Below are positions 42,235 to 51,621 of a DNA stretch of 64,000 bases, piece by piece. The notes under the pieces were generated by a model. The model was not told where the DNA came from. It was given only the letters and a program-made list of their open reading frames with translations, and made no database searches. This stretch comes from Diaporthe sp. PMI_573 (lineage: Eukaryota; Ascomycota; Sordariomycetes; Diaporthales; Diaporthaceae). The stretch's first letter is position 1. Each line of letters starts with the position of its first letter. The stretch lies in assembly GCA_021399435.1 (NCBI GenBank), contig JAJTUP010000035.1, positions 682,001 to 746,000 on the forward strand. The letters are read 5' to 3'. The translations under genes and the position numbers were made by a program.

Positions 42235-42433
42235 CCCTCCACGCTGCAGCCAATCAGAGGCCTTCGTTTAGCTGCAAACCCACTGTTTTGGCTCCAAACC
42301 TTCGCAGTTGTCACGGTACGATTGCACTACGTCACTTCTTCTCTTCAACACCAAATCGAGCCCATTTGCGACGCCCACAACACCACGAATACTGCAGCTA
42401 CAGACTTCTTTTCTATACGATTCGAAAGTCACG

Positions 42434-44318
42434 ATGGAGGAGGTGACCCTCGATTGTATTGTGGCCGAAGGCGCCCGCCCAGAGGGTCACGATTCGGGTG
42501 TGCAGGAGCCGATCGCCCCAGCTGCTCAAAAGCGTGCCGATTGCTTCGTACCGCACCCTCTGAGTGACCCCCTTCGCCCTACCGCCATCAACACCCTCCC
42601 CAGCACTCCTCTGGCCCTATTCGAGAGGTATCTGACGCCAGAAATAGTTGATTCTCTAGTCGAAAATACCCGTCGGCGACGAGAAAACCAATCGCGACCC
42701 CTCGCTGGCGAGAAGAAGCACGCTTGTGATCGTGACCCAGAAGCACCGCACTCGCGCTACGGCAACTGGCCAGGCAGCCACCAGCCCCCCAACGCTTCGG
42801 AAATCATGGTATTTCTGGCGTCTATTATTTATATGGGTTTGCACCCAGAAAACCGACTTGAAGATTACTGGAAGACCGATTCATTGAGGCCATCACACCC
42901 AATTCGCCGCTTCTTCTCACGCAATCGCTGGCAAGCAGTTAATTCAAGCTTCGCCACCTTTGACCCTGACGACGATGGGTCAACCTCCAAGCCCCGTTGC
43001 TTCGAGCGAGTCGAAGCCCTCTCTGAGCACATACAAACAGTCTCTCAAACGTTAATCAACCTCGGCACGAAGGTCACCATCGATGAGGCTATGGTACGCT
43101 TTACGGGCCGCTCGAGAGAAGCCACCACGGTTAAAAGCAAGCCGACACCAAGAGGCTTTCGGGTCTGGGTTTGCGGGCATAACGGCTATTTCGTCTCCTG
43201 GCTATGGCATACTAATAACGTCGGCCCGGTGGGCATACCATACCCCAATGGGCGAGGGGTTGCACGCAACGCCCCTGAGGCTGAGCGACAGCTGGCGAAG
43301 CTGAATAACACCCAACAAGCAGTAGTGACCCTGCTCAAGAAGCTGCCTCGTGCCCAGTATCACGTTTATCTCGACAACCTCTTCTCAAGCCCTGGCCTCT
43401 TCGCATACCTCCGTACCTACGTTAATTGTGCTGCTACGGGTACGGCCCGCACCCGTAGCGGTATCGACAAAGCATTTGTGACCCTGAAGAAAGACGATAA
43501 GGCACGCGATTACGTGCAATGGAATCAACTCGAAATAGCCCCCTACCCAGGGGGGTTAGTCAACCAATTCGCCTGGAAAGACAACACCCTAGCGCTCTTT
43601 TTCAGCACATACTACACTGGCGACGAAGATTACGTCTGGCGACCTCATCGACGGCCCAAAACCCGCCAATCAGAAGCCTTCTGGGGCTCTGATCAGTGTA
43701 AAAACGCACCGCTGCCAGCGTTTGCTGACGACTACAACCTCCAGAAAGGGGGGTGTGGACCGTGGGGACCAATTGCGCTCATACAATGTATGGAAACACC
43801 ACATCAGATCGAGCCGCCATAGTGCCCTCTTCCTCGAATTCCTTCTCGACGTTATTCTCGTCAACACGTACTGGTTGCAAAAGAGATTCAGTGGCCAGTT
43901 GCCCTGGCGCTGCTTCGAGAGCCAATCAGAGTGGCGGCAAGCCCTATTCGAAGCCATTATCATCAAGTACGCCCCTGACGCTGTAGCACGTCAACGAGGC
44001 CCCGTGGGTACATCCAAGCCTGGCGTAGCAAATTCGACAGACCCACACACACTCATTTTCAGGGGCAAGAAGTCCGAGTGCGTTGCTTGCCTAGGGAAAA
44101 CGCTTCGGGTGCAGGTACCCCCTAAACGGCGAGTGTTAGGCGAGGTGTCTGCCAACGCAGCCCCGAAGCGCCGAAAGCAGACGAGGTACGGCTGCGATAG
44201 GTGCGAAGTCTCGATCTGTAACAGTGACATCTGCTGGTACAAATTTCACGGTGGGGAGCCCTCAGAAGCGGAGGTACCCCGTGATGCCAAGGCCCGAAGA
44301 GGAAGACAGCCAATCTGA
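42434..44318 (+). pseudogene. piggyBac transposase with a single +1 frameshift
   Basis: Frame 1 (start MEEVTLDCIV at 42434) runs to a G-run at 43748-43753; frame 2 resumes there and continues to 44318. Together they cover a whole piggyBac transposase of about 628 residues. The catalytic Asp segments are NLGTKVTIDEAMVRFTG, YHVYLDNLFSS and, just after the shift, GGVDRGDQLRSYN. The C-terminal Cys-rich domain (YGCDRCEVSICNSDICWYKF) is intact. Six Gs are present where five keep the frame. Apart from this one base I see no damage. It may be a true mutation, a sequencing or assembly error, or much less likely programmed frameshifting. Confidence 0.9.
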
Positions 44319-44330
44319 AGTGCTTACAAA

Positions 44331-44372
44331 GAGTGTCGATCTTTTGGAGGTGCTACGGCAGCCGAAGGGATG
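44331..44372 (+). repeat. piggyBac right terminal inverted repeat
   Basis: 42 bp, an exact reverse complement of 42188-42229. Confidence 0.92.
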
Positions 44373-44680
44373 CGGGAGAAAGAATAACTCTGTCAGAATC
44401 CGGATGCCGAGCGTTGGTGGCGCCGAAATAGCTGGAGATAGTGGCCATGGTGTAGCTGGTGAGTGGACTGTTTAGACACGTCTGCCATAGTAAAAGGACT
44501 GTTGTAGACGCGAGCGACGCGGTTTCCTGCATGTTTTTGCTCGACCTATCTGTTGCGCGTTTGGGTGTTACAGAAGGTGCGCGTCTCGTGGTGGTGTGTG
44601 ACGGGAGGCTACGTCACAACCACCAAATTAGGCTTAGAACTGGCCATATCGGGTTAGGCCATTGGAGCTCCAGGAGCCTG
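44373..44680 (-). other. Possible N-terminal coding end of hAT relic C
   Basis: On the minus strand an ORF starts at 44448 (MATISSYFGATNARHPDSD) and runs to the piggyBac edge at 44373. It points toward relic C on the other side of the insertion. It is out of frame by one base when the two flanks are simply joined. No other gene is seen here. Confidence 0.35.
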
Positions 44681-44684
44681 TTGC

Positions 44685-44795
44685 CAATCAATCCAATCCA
44701 ATCCAAATTTTGGGAAACATGAAATCCAATCCAGCCATTTTCTGTCCACTCCAATCCAATCCACATTGCCTCCAATCCAATAAGATCACTGGTAC
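44685..44795 (+). repeat. AATCC / TCCAA short repeats
   Basis: Clusters of CCAATCCAATCC occur between the piggyBac/hAT remains and the Gypsy fragment. They are similar in style to the repeats at 40246-40360 and may be hAT subterminal sequence. Confidence 0.65.
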
Positions 44796-45127
44796 CAACC
44801 CCACCAGAAGAAATCAATGGCGAACCAGAGTTCGAGGTCGAACCAATCAAACAAAGCCGACTCCACGGCCGCAACAAAGAACTGCAGTACCAGGTGGTCT
44901 GGCGAGGATGCGACCCTGACGACACTTGGTACCCTGCCGAGAACTTCAAGAACGCGGCAATAGCCCTAGAGACCTTCCATCGAGAACACCCAGAAGCGCC
45001 CGGTCCACCGCTACGACTGCAAAAATGGATTCGGTCTGCAGCAGCAGACGAGGAAGACGACGACCACCCGGACGATAACAGGGCAGAAAAGACAGGCAAG
45101 CAGAGCAGGTCTAGACGGCATACATAA
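44796..45127 (+). pseudogene. Gypsy chromodomain fragment
   Basis: PPEEINGEPEFEVEPIKQSR, YQVVWRGCDPDDTWYPAENF, LETFHREHPEAPGPPLRLQK and the tail SRSRRHT match the last ~110 residues of the integrase at 16913-17980 closely. Everything 5' of the chromodomain is missing. Confidence 0.9.
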
Positions 45128-45179
45128 CGTCACTAGCTACGCGAAACCGTCCCGGTGTCTGCGTTTTGGAGGGGGGTAG

Positions 45180-45380
45180 TGTGACGGCAGCCATGGTAGG
45201 CAAGCCCTCTGGCCGTCACAAGGACCCTAACCCTTAGCCCCACAGTCGCGTCAAGACTTCGCGAGCCAGGGACCGCCAGAGCTTCGCTCTCCCCTTTCTT
45301 TTCCTCTCCTCAGCTTAGAATATTCGTTGATAGCGCCAATAGACCCAGCTCCCATGCTGCATCTCGCGCTGGCCGTGACA
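45180..45380 (+). repeat. Gypsy 3' LTR (201 bp), plus orientation
   Basis: TGTGACGGCAGCC...GCTGGCCGTGACA, preceded by the purine tract GGAGGGGGGTAG. Same length and borders as 16659-16859. It is followed at once by CCAACCACGTTA, related to the Fot1-like terminus next to the other LTR. Confidence 0.9.
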
Positions 45381-45767
45381 CCAACCACGTTATGTGATGA
45401 ACCACGTTATATATAAAAACTTAAATATTAAATTAACTTTGTTTTATATAGCTAACTTGCTCCATTCGATGTGCCCTGCTCGGATTCGTGATACAAGGTT
45501 ATTGAGAAGACAGGAATAACTTGATTCACTGGAACTGAAATCCAAGACTTTTGTTTTGATTTTAGAATCAGAATCTTTTGCATACAGTACCTTAGCGATC
45601 CTTATTTGAACAATCATTCAAACTCGGCACTTGGCTTACGGCTTCGGGAGCACACAAACTTGTATAACAATCTAAAAACTCGGATCAGAGACAAGATTTT
45701 CCTGTTTTCTAATCCTTAATGCAGACTTAAATGTTCATTCACACCCCACGCCATGATGCAGACAGAC
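45381..45767. other. AT-rich spacer, no gene seen
   Basis: Holds AACCACGTTATATATAAAAA-like sequence directly after the LTR, similar to the sequence beyond the LTR at 16659. Nothing coding. Confidence 0.4.
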
Positions 45768-45775
45768 TATAAATA
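45768..45775 (+). promoter_or_regulatory. TATA box
   Basis: TATAAATA, about 125 bp before the ATG at 45894 of a small basic ORF. The CT/A-rich leader that follows is typical of a fungal promoter. Confidence 0.45.
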
Positions 45776-45893
45776 CAAGTCGATGCTCCGACCAAATACT
45801 CGATACTCAAAACATTCTTAGCCGTATATCATTCCCGTGTCAAATAACGACCACTATAAGATATCATCTATCGAGAGAAGTCTCATTCAAGAC

Positions 45894-46124
45894 ATGGCGA
45901 CAAAAAAGTCTTCTACCAATGCAGCAAAGGAGGGGGCACGCAAGACCCGCAGCCAAAGCTCCAAAGACGTGAACTCACACGGGAATGGGCAGTTGAGCAC
46001 GCCGCCGCCCGAGGCTGGCACTACTGACACTCATCCAGCTCCCAAGAGTGACACTAAGGCGCCAGCAAAGAAGGCGGAAAACACTCTTTGGGTCTTGCGC
46101 GAGTCCCACCTTCTTGTAACCTAA
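45894..46124 (+). CDS. Small basic hypothetical protein or first exon
   Basis: MATKKSSTNAAKEGARKTRS opens a hydrophilic Lys/Ala/Thr/Pro-rich ORF of ~76 residues that ends TLWVLRESHLLVT. The last residues look non-coding, so the true exon may end earlier at a splice site (for example near GTCTTG, about 46089). No domain is recognised. It has a TATA box upstream, so it may be the start of a gene whose remainder is degraded in 46.1-46.7 kb. Confidence 0.35.
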   Translation: MATKKSSTNAAKEGARKTRSQSSKDVNSHGNGQLSTPPPEAGTTDTHPAPKSDTKAPAKKAENTLWVLRESHLLVT

Positions 46125-47146
46125 AACTTTTTGAAGGAAACCTTCCTGTGTTGACCCCATTCTTTCACAACTTTACTTCTTCCTCGTTTCTACTCCCTTC
46201 TGGGTTGGAGACTTGCAGGTTCCTGCATATTACTTTTTGCCTCTCTTATGCTGTACCCGTCACCTTTTTCGCAAAAATCATCATCCTGCCACCCTTACCA
46301 TGTCTGCTACTGAGGGCGAAAAAAACCAATAGCTGAAAGCAAAACTTCCCAAGTTTAAAAGAGAATAGACCCTCGTACGATGCTTTGACTTTTCGTTCGA
46401 ATTCCTCTGGGTAGAGTTTATCAATCCCCTTTCCCGATTTCGTCCCAGAGCAGAGGAGAGCGCCAAAAAAAAGTGGCGGGTCCATTGGGAATGATGACCA
46501 ATGCATTCATAAACAGAGTGCTAGAATGGAGAATGTTGCCAGAGACTACGGCGAGGAACACCAACACGACAGTCATGAGAGGGACAAGGCGCAGTGTAAC
46601 CTCCAAATACTCGCTCAACTTACGGCCTACTTCGGGGGAACTCACCACGCTGGCCAGCACCTCCAGGTCAGACGTCCCCACCTCCACAACTGCCCCCTCC
46701 TGGACGTTTCTGAGGCCTGGAAATAGATGTATAAATACACTGGAAATTGGTAGTTTTGTTCTTGCACTTCCTTGAAAATGATCAAACCCTACTATACTAT
46801 TGTATCATTAAAATCCAAATTTGACAATGGATACTTCAGAGAAAAATCAGGAGTGGCCGGCATTAACAAGCCTGGCCGGTGATGAACTCTGGAATGGTAA
46901 ATATGAGCAAGACTTTTCTTATCTCCTTACCCAGCAGCCTCCGCCGCCTGAATCTTCCCATATGCTTCCGAATCTGTATTGCATTACCATTTGTTGCCTT
47001 CACAATTCTCCTCCGCTCTCACCTCAGCCAATCAAGTGCCTCACTGAGCTATCATCTCTAGCACCGACAGTAATCCTCGTCTGTGACAGGCGGGCTGCCA
47101 TCAACAGAGCTCAAGGCTGACCTTTGAACACAGGAGTACGTCAGAC
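46125..47146. other. No confident gene; second TATA box
   Basis: ORFs on both strands at 46421-46775 overlap and neither shows a family. TATAAATA occurs at 46730-46737, about 90 bp before the ORF MDTSEKNQEWPALTSLAGDE at 46827. That ORF might be a first exon, but a simple splice from GTAAAT at 46895 does not join the chimeric ORF in frame. Confidence 0.35.
46730..46737 (+). promoter_or_regulatory. TATA box
   Basis: TATAAATA lies 90 bp before ATG 46827 and about 410 bp before the chimeric ORF at 47147. Confidence 0.4.
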
Positions 47147-48622
47147 ATGGCCAGACCTTGGGGCAACAAGGCGTGTTTGTTGCCTGGGGAAGTTACCATT
47201 GATAACGAGGACAATGGTTACGATGGCAACTTGATCTTTCCAACACATCCCGTGAGCGATATTTGCATTGGCGATATGACGATGAATAATGGCTCTCAGG
47301 ATGAGATTGTTGTTCGTTTTGCCAACAACGATGGCGAGCCAAAGGAGGAGGCCCCTGCCGCTCTTTGTGAGAAGGGGGATTCTGCTATCATTGATGACCG
47401 GGTTGACAAACTTTACACTCTGACCTCCGCGTACCCCAAGCGTAAGCGGTCTGATGCATTCGGTGATCCCGCCAAGGACAATACGAACGAGAGCTTGGTC
47501 GCCGATGAATCCGACGATGAGGCTTCTTCTGCTCCAGGCCGCCCTGCGACAGCAGCTAGGTCGGCCAAGGGCACCCACACAACTCACAGCCGCCCTAGCG
47601 CCAAGGGTGTGATTATTGGTTACTGGCGCGAGTCTACGGCGCCTGGTGAAGACAAGCACATTGTTAAGGGGTTTATCGACACCCTAGACCGCCTTCGCAT
47701 ACATGCTCAGCCCTGCAATCGGGAAGGCAAGGATGTAACCGCCCTCTACCCTCTGAATCTTGGACCCGGTGGCGGCTGGATCACCTTCGAGAAAATCGTC
47801 TTCGACAACCACCTTGTACGTCTCGACCAGGCCCAGGTCGAGGAGTATGTCAAGATCCGATCGGGCATGAAGGACGTCGGTAAAGACAGCAGTGCGAATG
47901 ACAAAGTTGCTGTCCAGCAAGCCATCAAAAATTGCACGAACAACATCCGGGCCTCCATCAACCACATCACCAAGTCCGAGTTCTTTATTGCGTTCAAGGC
48001 AGCCCATGACAAGATCTTTACGGAAGATAATATGAGATCTGGGTTTAGAGGAGCAGGTATTTCTCCATGGGACCCAGATTCTGTTATTTCCAAGCTGGAT
48101 ATCCGCCTACAAACCCCAGTACAATCCCTCCCTGTATCGCCATCAAAATGGGAATCACAAACACCATCCAATGCTCAACAAACTGTCCAGCAATCAAGTT
48201 TTATCAAGGGCAGGATATCTACCCATCAGGGAAGCTCTCCTACACCAATTATGGAGGCAGTGGATCGGCTGGCGAAGGGTGCACAAGTGATGGCGCACTC
48301 ACTCACCATGATGAGCGAGCAGATCCGCACACTTCAAGACGCCAACATAGCACTCGCCAAACGCCGGAGGGCCAAAAGAACACGAGTGCAGCTGGGAGGA
48401 GCACTTAGTATTGAGGATTCCCAGGTGATAATTGAAGAGAAACAAAAGGGGAAGCGGCTGGCTGGTGAAATGGCTGGTGGTGCCGAGGAGGCGGACCGCG
48501 GCGGACCGCCTCAACGACGATGTGGCAACTGCGGCGAGACTGGGCATTATGCAAAAACTTGTAAGAAAGATGTAGAAGGGTCTAGTCAGTCAGATTCTGA
48601 GTGTATAATAGTACATTCTTAA
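47147..48622 (+). CDS. Chimeric protein: host-like N-terminal half fused to a Fot1/pogo transposase zinc-knuckle tail
   Basis: 491 codons with no stop. Residues 1-~263 do not look transposon-derived: an acidic region with a basic patch (YPKRKRSD), then a compact domain containing VIIGYWRESTAPGEDKHIVK, GFIDTLDRLRIHAQP and GPGGGWITFEKIVFDNHLVR, then EEYVKIRSGM. This looks like a fungal-specific protein family, but I cannot name it. From about 47938 (residue ~264) the sequence becomes the Fot1 tail seen in copy A at 12717-13400: IRASINHITKSEFFIAFKAA, GAGISPWDPDSVISKL, the basic block RRRAKRTRVQLGGAL, then a CCHC knuckle (C459, C462, H467, C472) and SDSECIIVHS. The transposase catalytic domain is absent. 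The tail frame is intact here although broken in copy A, which fits retention as part of a protein. Expression is unknown. Confidence 0.8.
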   Translation: MARPWGNKACLLPGEVTIDNEDNGYDGNLIFPTHPVSDICIGDMTMNNGSQDEIVVRFANNDGEPKEEAPAALCEKGDSAIIDDRVDKLYTLTSAYPKRKRSDAFGDPAKDNTNESLVADESDDEASSAPGRPATAARSAKGTHTTHSRPSAKGVIIGYWRESTAPGEDKHIVKGFIDTLDRLRIHAQPCNREGKDVTALYPLNLGPGGGWITFEKIVFDNHLVRLDQAQVEEYVKIRSGMKDVGKDSSANDKVAVQQAIKNCTNNIRASINHITKSEFFIAFKAAHDKIFTEDNMRSGFRGAGISPWDPDSVISKLDIRLQTPVQSLPVSPSKWESQTPSNAQQTVQQSSFIKGRISTHQGSSPTPIMEAVDRLAKGAQVMAHSLTMMSEQIRTLQDANIALAKRRRAKRTRVQLGGALSIEDSQVIIEEKQKGKRLAGEMAGGAEEADRGGPPQRRCGNCGETGHYAKTCKKDVEGSSQSDSECIIVHS

Positions 48623-48946
48623 GCGGTCCGCGGCGGATTGCCCAAATAGTTGGTCTGGCTGGTATAGATTGAGGTTGATCTTGCATGGCTGAAATGCTCC
48701 ATTTTGGTGGGGAAGCCGATTTTCCCACCAAAAGTCAACAACTTCAGACTAGCACTGCAGCCATGCAAACATCTCTAAATGAATGAAATTAATTGAAAGT
48801 AAGCAAATAAGACTAGTTGGCACCAATTGGTGCCAAATTTAATTGATTCTTTTACACTCGGTGGGTGCTGGGGTTGACAAAAGTCAGTAGACTTGATGAA
48901 AATCGCTCGCTAGGTGGTACCGCTCGCTGGGTGGTAAACCACGTTA
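47938..48946 (+). mobile_element. Fot1/pogo-type transposon 3' part, copy B
   Basis: Encodes the transposase tail of the chimeric ORF, then a 3' non-coding part shared with copy A (CTCCATTTTGGTGGG, GGCACCAATTGGTGCC, GGGTGCTGGGGTTGACAAAAG). It ends at AACCACGTTA (48937-48946). The 5' end and catalytic region are missing. Confidence 0.8.
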
Positions 48947-50945
48947 GACCTAATAGATAATATGACGGGATTATCACAGGCCGGGTACATTGTGGGCACG
49001 CCCCGGCGTTTTATCACAACTTCCACCTGCAATCTGCTTTCTAGTGTGTGCCTACCTAGGTACATACGAGTCCGTCTTTCGTTATCCGCATCTGGGTGGT
49101 TTGCCCCTTGTCAGCACCTCACTGGTATGTTCATTTTTGGCTCTGTAGATCCATTTCACGATATTCCACTCTGTTCCTATGCCCGCATAAGTTTGAGTAC
49201 GTCACCAGGTTTGCGTACAATCTAACCCGCGTCGCCATCGACTTGAATTACTAGTTTTAATGGCATTTTCGCGTAGCCTGCGCGGTGCCATAACTCCGTG
49301 CGTCAACGTCCATATTCCGTGTTCCTTTTTTGTTCACGGGGTTGTGGCCGCCGCTTGTCACGGGTCGTTGCGTCGTCGCGCGCCCCAGGGCACTCATTCG
49401 ACCTGCCGTGGAGGCGCACGTCGACGGTGTTTCACCGTGACAAGGTAATAGTATTTCGCGATCAGTCCACCCGTTTCTGAGACACCCGGCATATTCTCAT
49501 TAATAATTTATTGTATAAATCAGATAGGGGAGCAGGGGCTATAAGGGCATGGGGGCTACCACACAGCGCCGTGGGCCGACCCAATGTATTTTGCGGCGCA
49601 GATGTTCGAGTCCGCCGCATGGGCGTCCCAGCGAGGACTTTCAATTTGAGGGACCAGGCCACAATGGCCATGGGCGGACCGACTGTGTACGGACCGACCA
49701 TGGATGGGATGGGAGTCTGGCTGGCGTCACGGTGTGATATGGAACTCTAAATATCACAACGGCCGCGCATTAATGCCAGCATGTTAAACACAGAGGTGTG
49801 GCCCTGCTGGCTCACCGTCTGAACATATTTGCGCCGCCGAGGAGGCAATTAGGGTGAAAGGCCAGGTAACCCATGCATAGGGACCAAAGAGCGTGACAGG
49901 AGCGTGACATGTTGTCCAAATAAGCGCCGTTGATTACGACCCACTTGCCTTACCAGGAAAAGGCCCAACGTTGATTGGCTGCATAGGGAGAGCACGTGCA
50001 TTGGCGACGGATCGCCCGCAAGGGGGGACGAGCAAACCGAAAAAAGGCAACTACCTCTGAGATACCCCAGCGACGTAATGTATGCCTGGACGACATAATG
50101 CCTATCTAGTGGGCTGGCGGTAAGGGTTATCCGCACAATGAAACCCTTGCCAAAACGTCTTCCGGGACAACACGCTTCCACGAGACTCGTCAAGCGCACA
50201 CGACACGGCGGGGCCCATATGTGGGGCGTATCCGCCAATGCCAACAGAACACAGTCATAATTACATACGACAGCAATAGACGATGCCAAGGGGGGGGGCG
50301 GGGGGGTGGATGGTTCCTCATGGTCGCCATTCAGTGTGGCTCACGTTCTGCCTATCAGACAGTGATGATTCAAAACTTAATGCTGATAGGACAGACCGCG
50401 CCGTGCTACCTGTGGCTGTTGCGGCCGGGCAGGTCTCTGAGCCCGGCTACAAGTCTGCTGGGTGTGGCGGCGGGTCTCTCGGGGCAGGACACAAGGTGAA
50501 ATTGTATTACGTCAGGACATGTATTGCCCGAGTTTAACGTCTGGTGGGTGTTTAGCCAACCACAGTGCTGGCTGCTGTATTGTCGTGGGTATGCGGGCGA
50601 GGGCACGCATTGCGGGAAGTCATGACCACGGCTACCGAGATCTGCCTGTGCCATAAGTGGTCATTCCTGTTAAGCCACTTCAAGCCGGGCTACCTTCGAG
50701 TTCCGCAACGAGTTGATGGTAATTTCATTCTGCTACTTAACAAACTACCCAGGTCACACAGAACCGACGATAAGCCCCAGGATTAGCAAAAATCCCATGA
50801 CGGATGAACAAGAAGGGCGGCCCCCGGGGGGGGAGTGGTAACGATAACGTCGCTCGTGGTCGGCGCTGATGTGCAGGATGGTAGCCGGGATAAACCACAC
50901 GTCATCCAGGGATTGGTTGACAGTGTCGGTGCCAAACCGCAGTCG
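48947..50945. other. No gene identified
   Basis: About 2 kb with only short ORFs overlapping on both strands. It includes a G-rich run at 50290-50308 and another at 50820-50833. No family or repeat is recognised. Confidence 0.4.
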
Positions 50946-51605
50946 TCAAGCCTGCGTGGGGCCCTCGCTAGAGCAGTTTTTGCCGGGCGGGTCATCAGTG
51001 TCACGTGTAACCTTTTCGGAGCCCGGTGAGCTCTCGAGTCTGTCGAGTGCATCGGCGGCCCTTCTCATGAGTCGATACGCATCACTGAAGTAAGCCTTCA
51101 TCGAGCCCTCGCCCCACTGCGCCGACCGCCGAGCCTCCTCCACAGGCTCGAGTGGACATGCGGGCACACCTTTGAGTGGCGGCAACGGATCTAATCTCGG
51201 GTCGGCACCGTAATCCAGAAGCATCTGGATCACGGGGATGTTGTTCAGGAGTGATTCTCCAGCTAGGTCTGCCTTCGAGTCGTCCAGGCATAGATCTAGT
51301 GGGCGCCCACTTCGTAGGTGAAGCACCACCTCGCTCTGCTCCGCGTTTGGATCCGCGCCGCTTTCCAGGGCGGCCAAAAGCTCGGCAAGCTTGCATCGGA
51401 CACCATACCCCGAGGAGGAAGCCCAGAAAAGGGCACTGCCTTCTCTCCTGCGGTGGCACCCAGGCTGATGGCCCTGTTCGATCAGGTGAGCCTCCAGTAG
51501 GACGCTCTCTTGCTCCTCTGTCGAAAGGTAGGTCTTCCATCCGTGATGAGTCTCGACGCCAGCCGAGACCTCCTTTTTGTCGATGATTCCGCCCATCCTG
51601 GACAT
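50946..51605 (-). CDS. Ankyrin-repeat-like protein
   Basis: 219 codons. Two ankyrin-type units are readable: LAELLAALESGADPNAEQSE (about residues 73-92) and NIPVIQMLLDYGADPRLDPL (about 121-140), separated by a loop (SGRPLDLCLDDSKAD). A C-terminal helical region follows (SDAYRLMRRAADALDRL). Ankyrin repeats bind proteins. No other domain or signal peptide is visible, so the partner and role are unknown. The ORF is open from MSRMGGIIDKKEV, a plausible true start, and ends with a polar tail. It is shorter than most fungal ankyrin proteins but not visibly broken. Confidence 0.6.
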   Translation of the reverse strand: MSRMGGIIDKKEVSAGVETHHGWKTYLSTEEQESVLLEAHLIEQGHQPGCHRRREGSALFWASSSGYGVRCKLAELLAALESGADPNAEQSEVVLHLRSGRPLDLCLDDSKADLAGESLLNNIPVIQMLLDYGADPRLDPLPPLKGVPACPLEPVEEARRSAQWGEGSMKAYFSDAYRLMRRAADALDRLESSPGSEKVTRDTDDPPGKNCSSEGPTQA

Positions 51606-51621
51606 CTACACCCGTCAGCAA

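Larger units (their letters stand above)
42188..44372 (+). mobile_element. piggyBac-type transposon with perfect 42-bp terminal inverted repeats
   Basis: 42188-42229 (CATCCCTTCGGCTGCCGTAG...) and 44331-44372 are exact reverse complements over 42 bp and enclose a piggyBac transposase. The CCC...GGG inner ends fit piggyBac termini. No TTAA target duplication is present at the edges (left flank TAATA, right flank CGGGA), so the flanks changed after insertion or the real ends lie slightly inside. Confidence 0.85.

Noticed and set aside
43748..43753. Programmed frameshifting in the piggyBac transposase
   Set aside because: A plain homopolymer with no downstream pseudoknot I can see, and piggyBac transposases are not known to use it. 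Mutation or sequencing error is simpler.
48947..50945. Genes in the GC-rich 49-51 kb stretch
   Set aside because: Many overlapping short ORFs on all frames with no motif, typical of GC-rich non-coding sequence.
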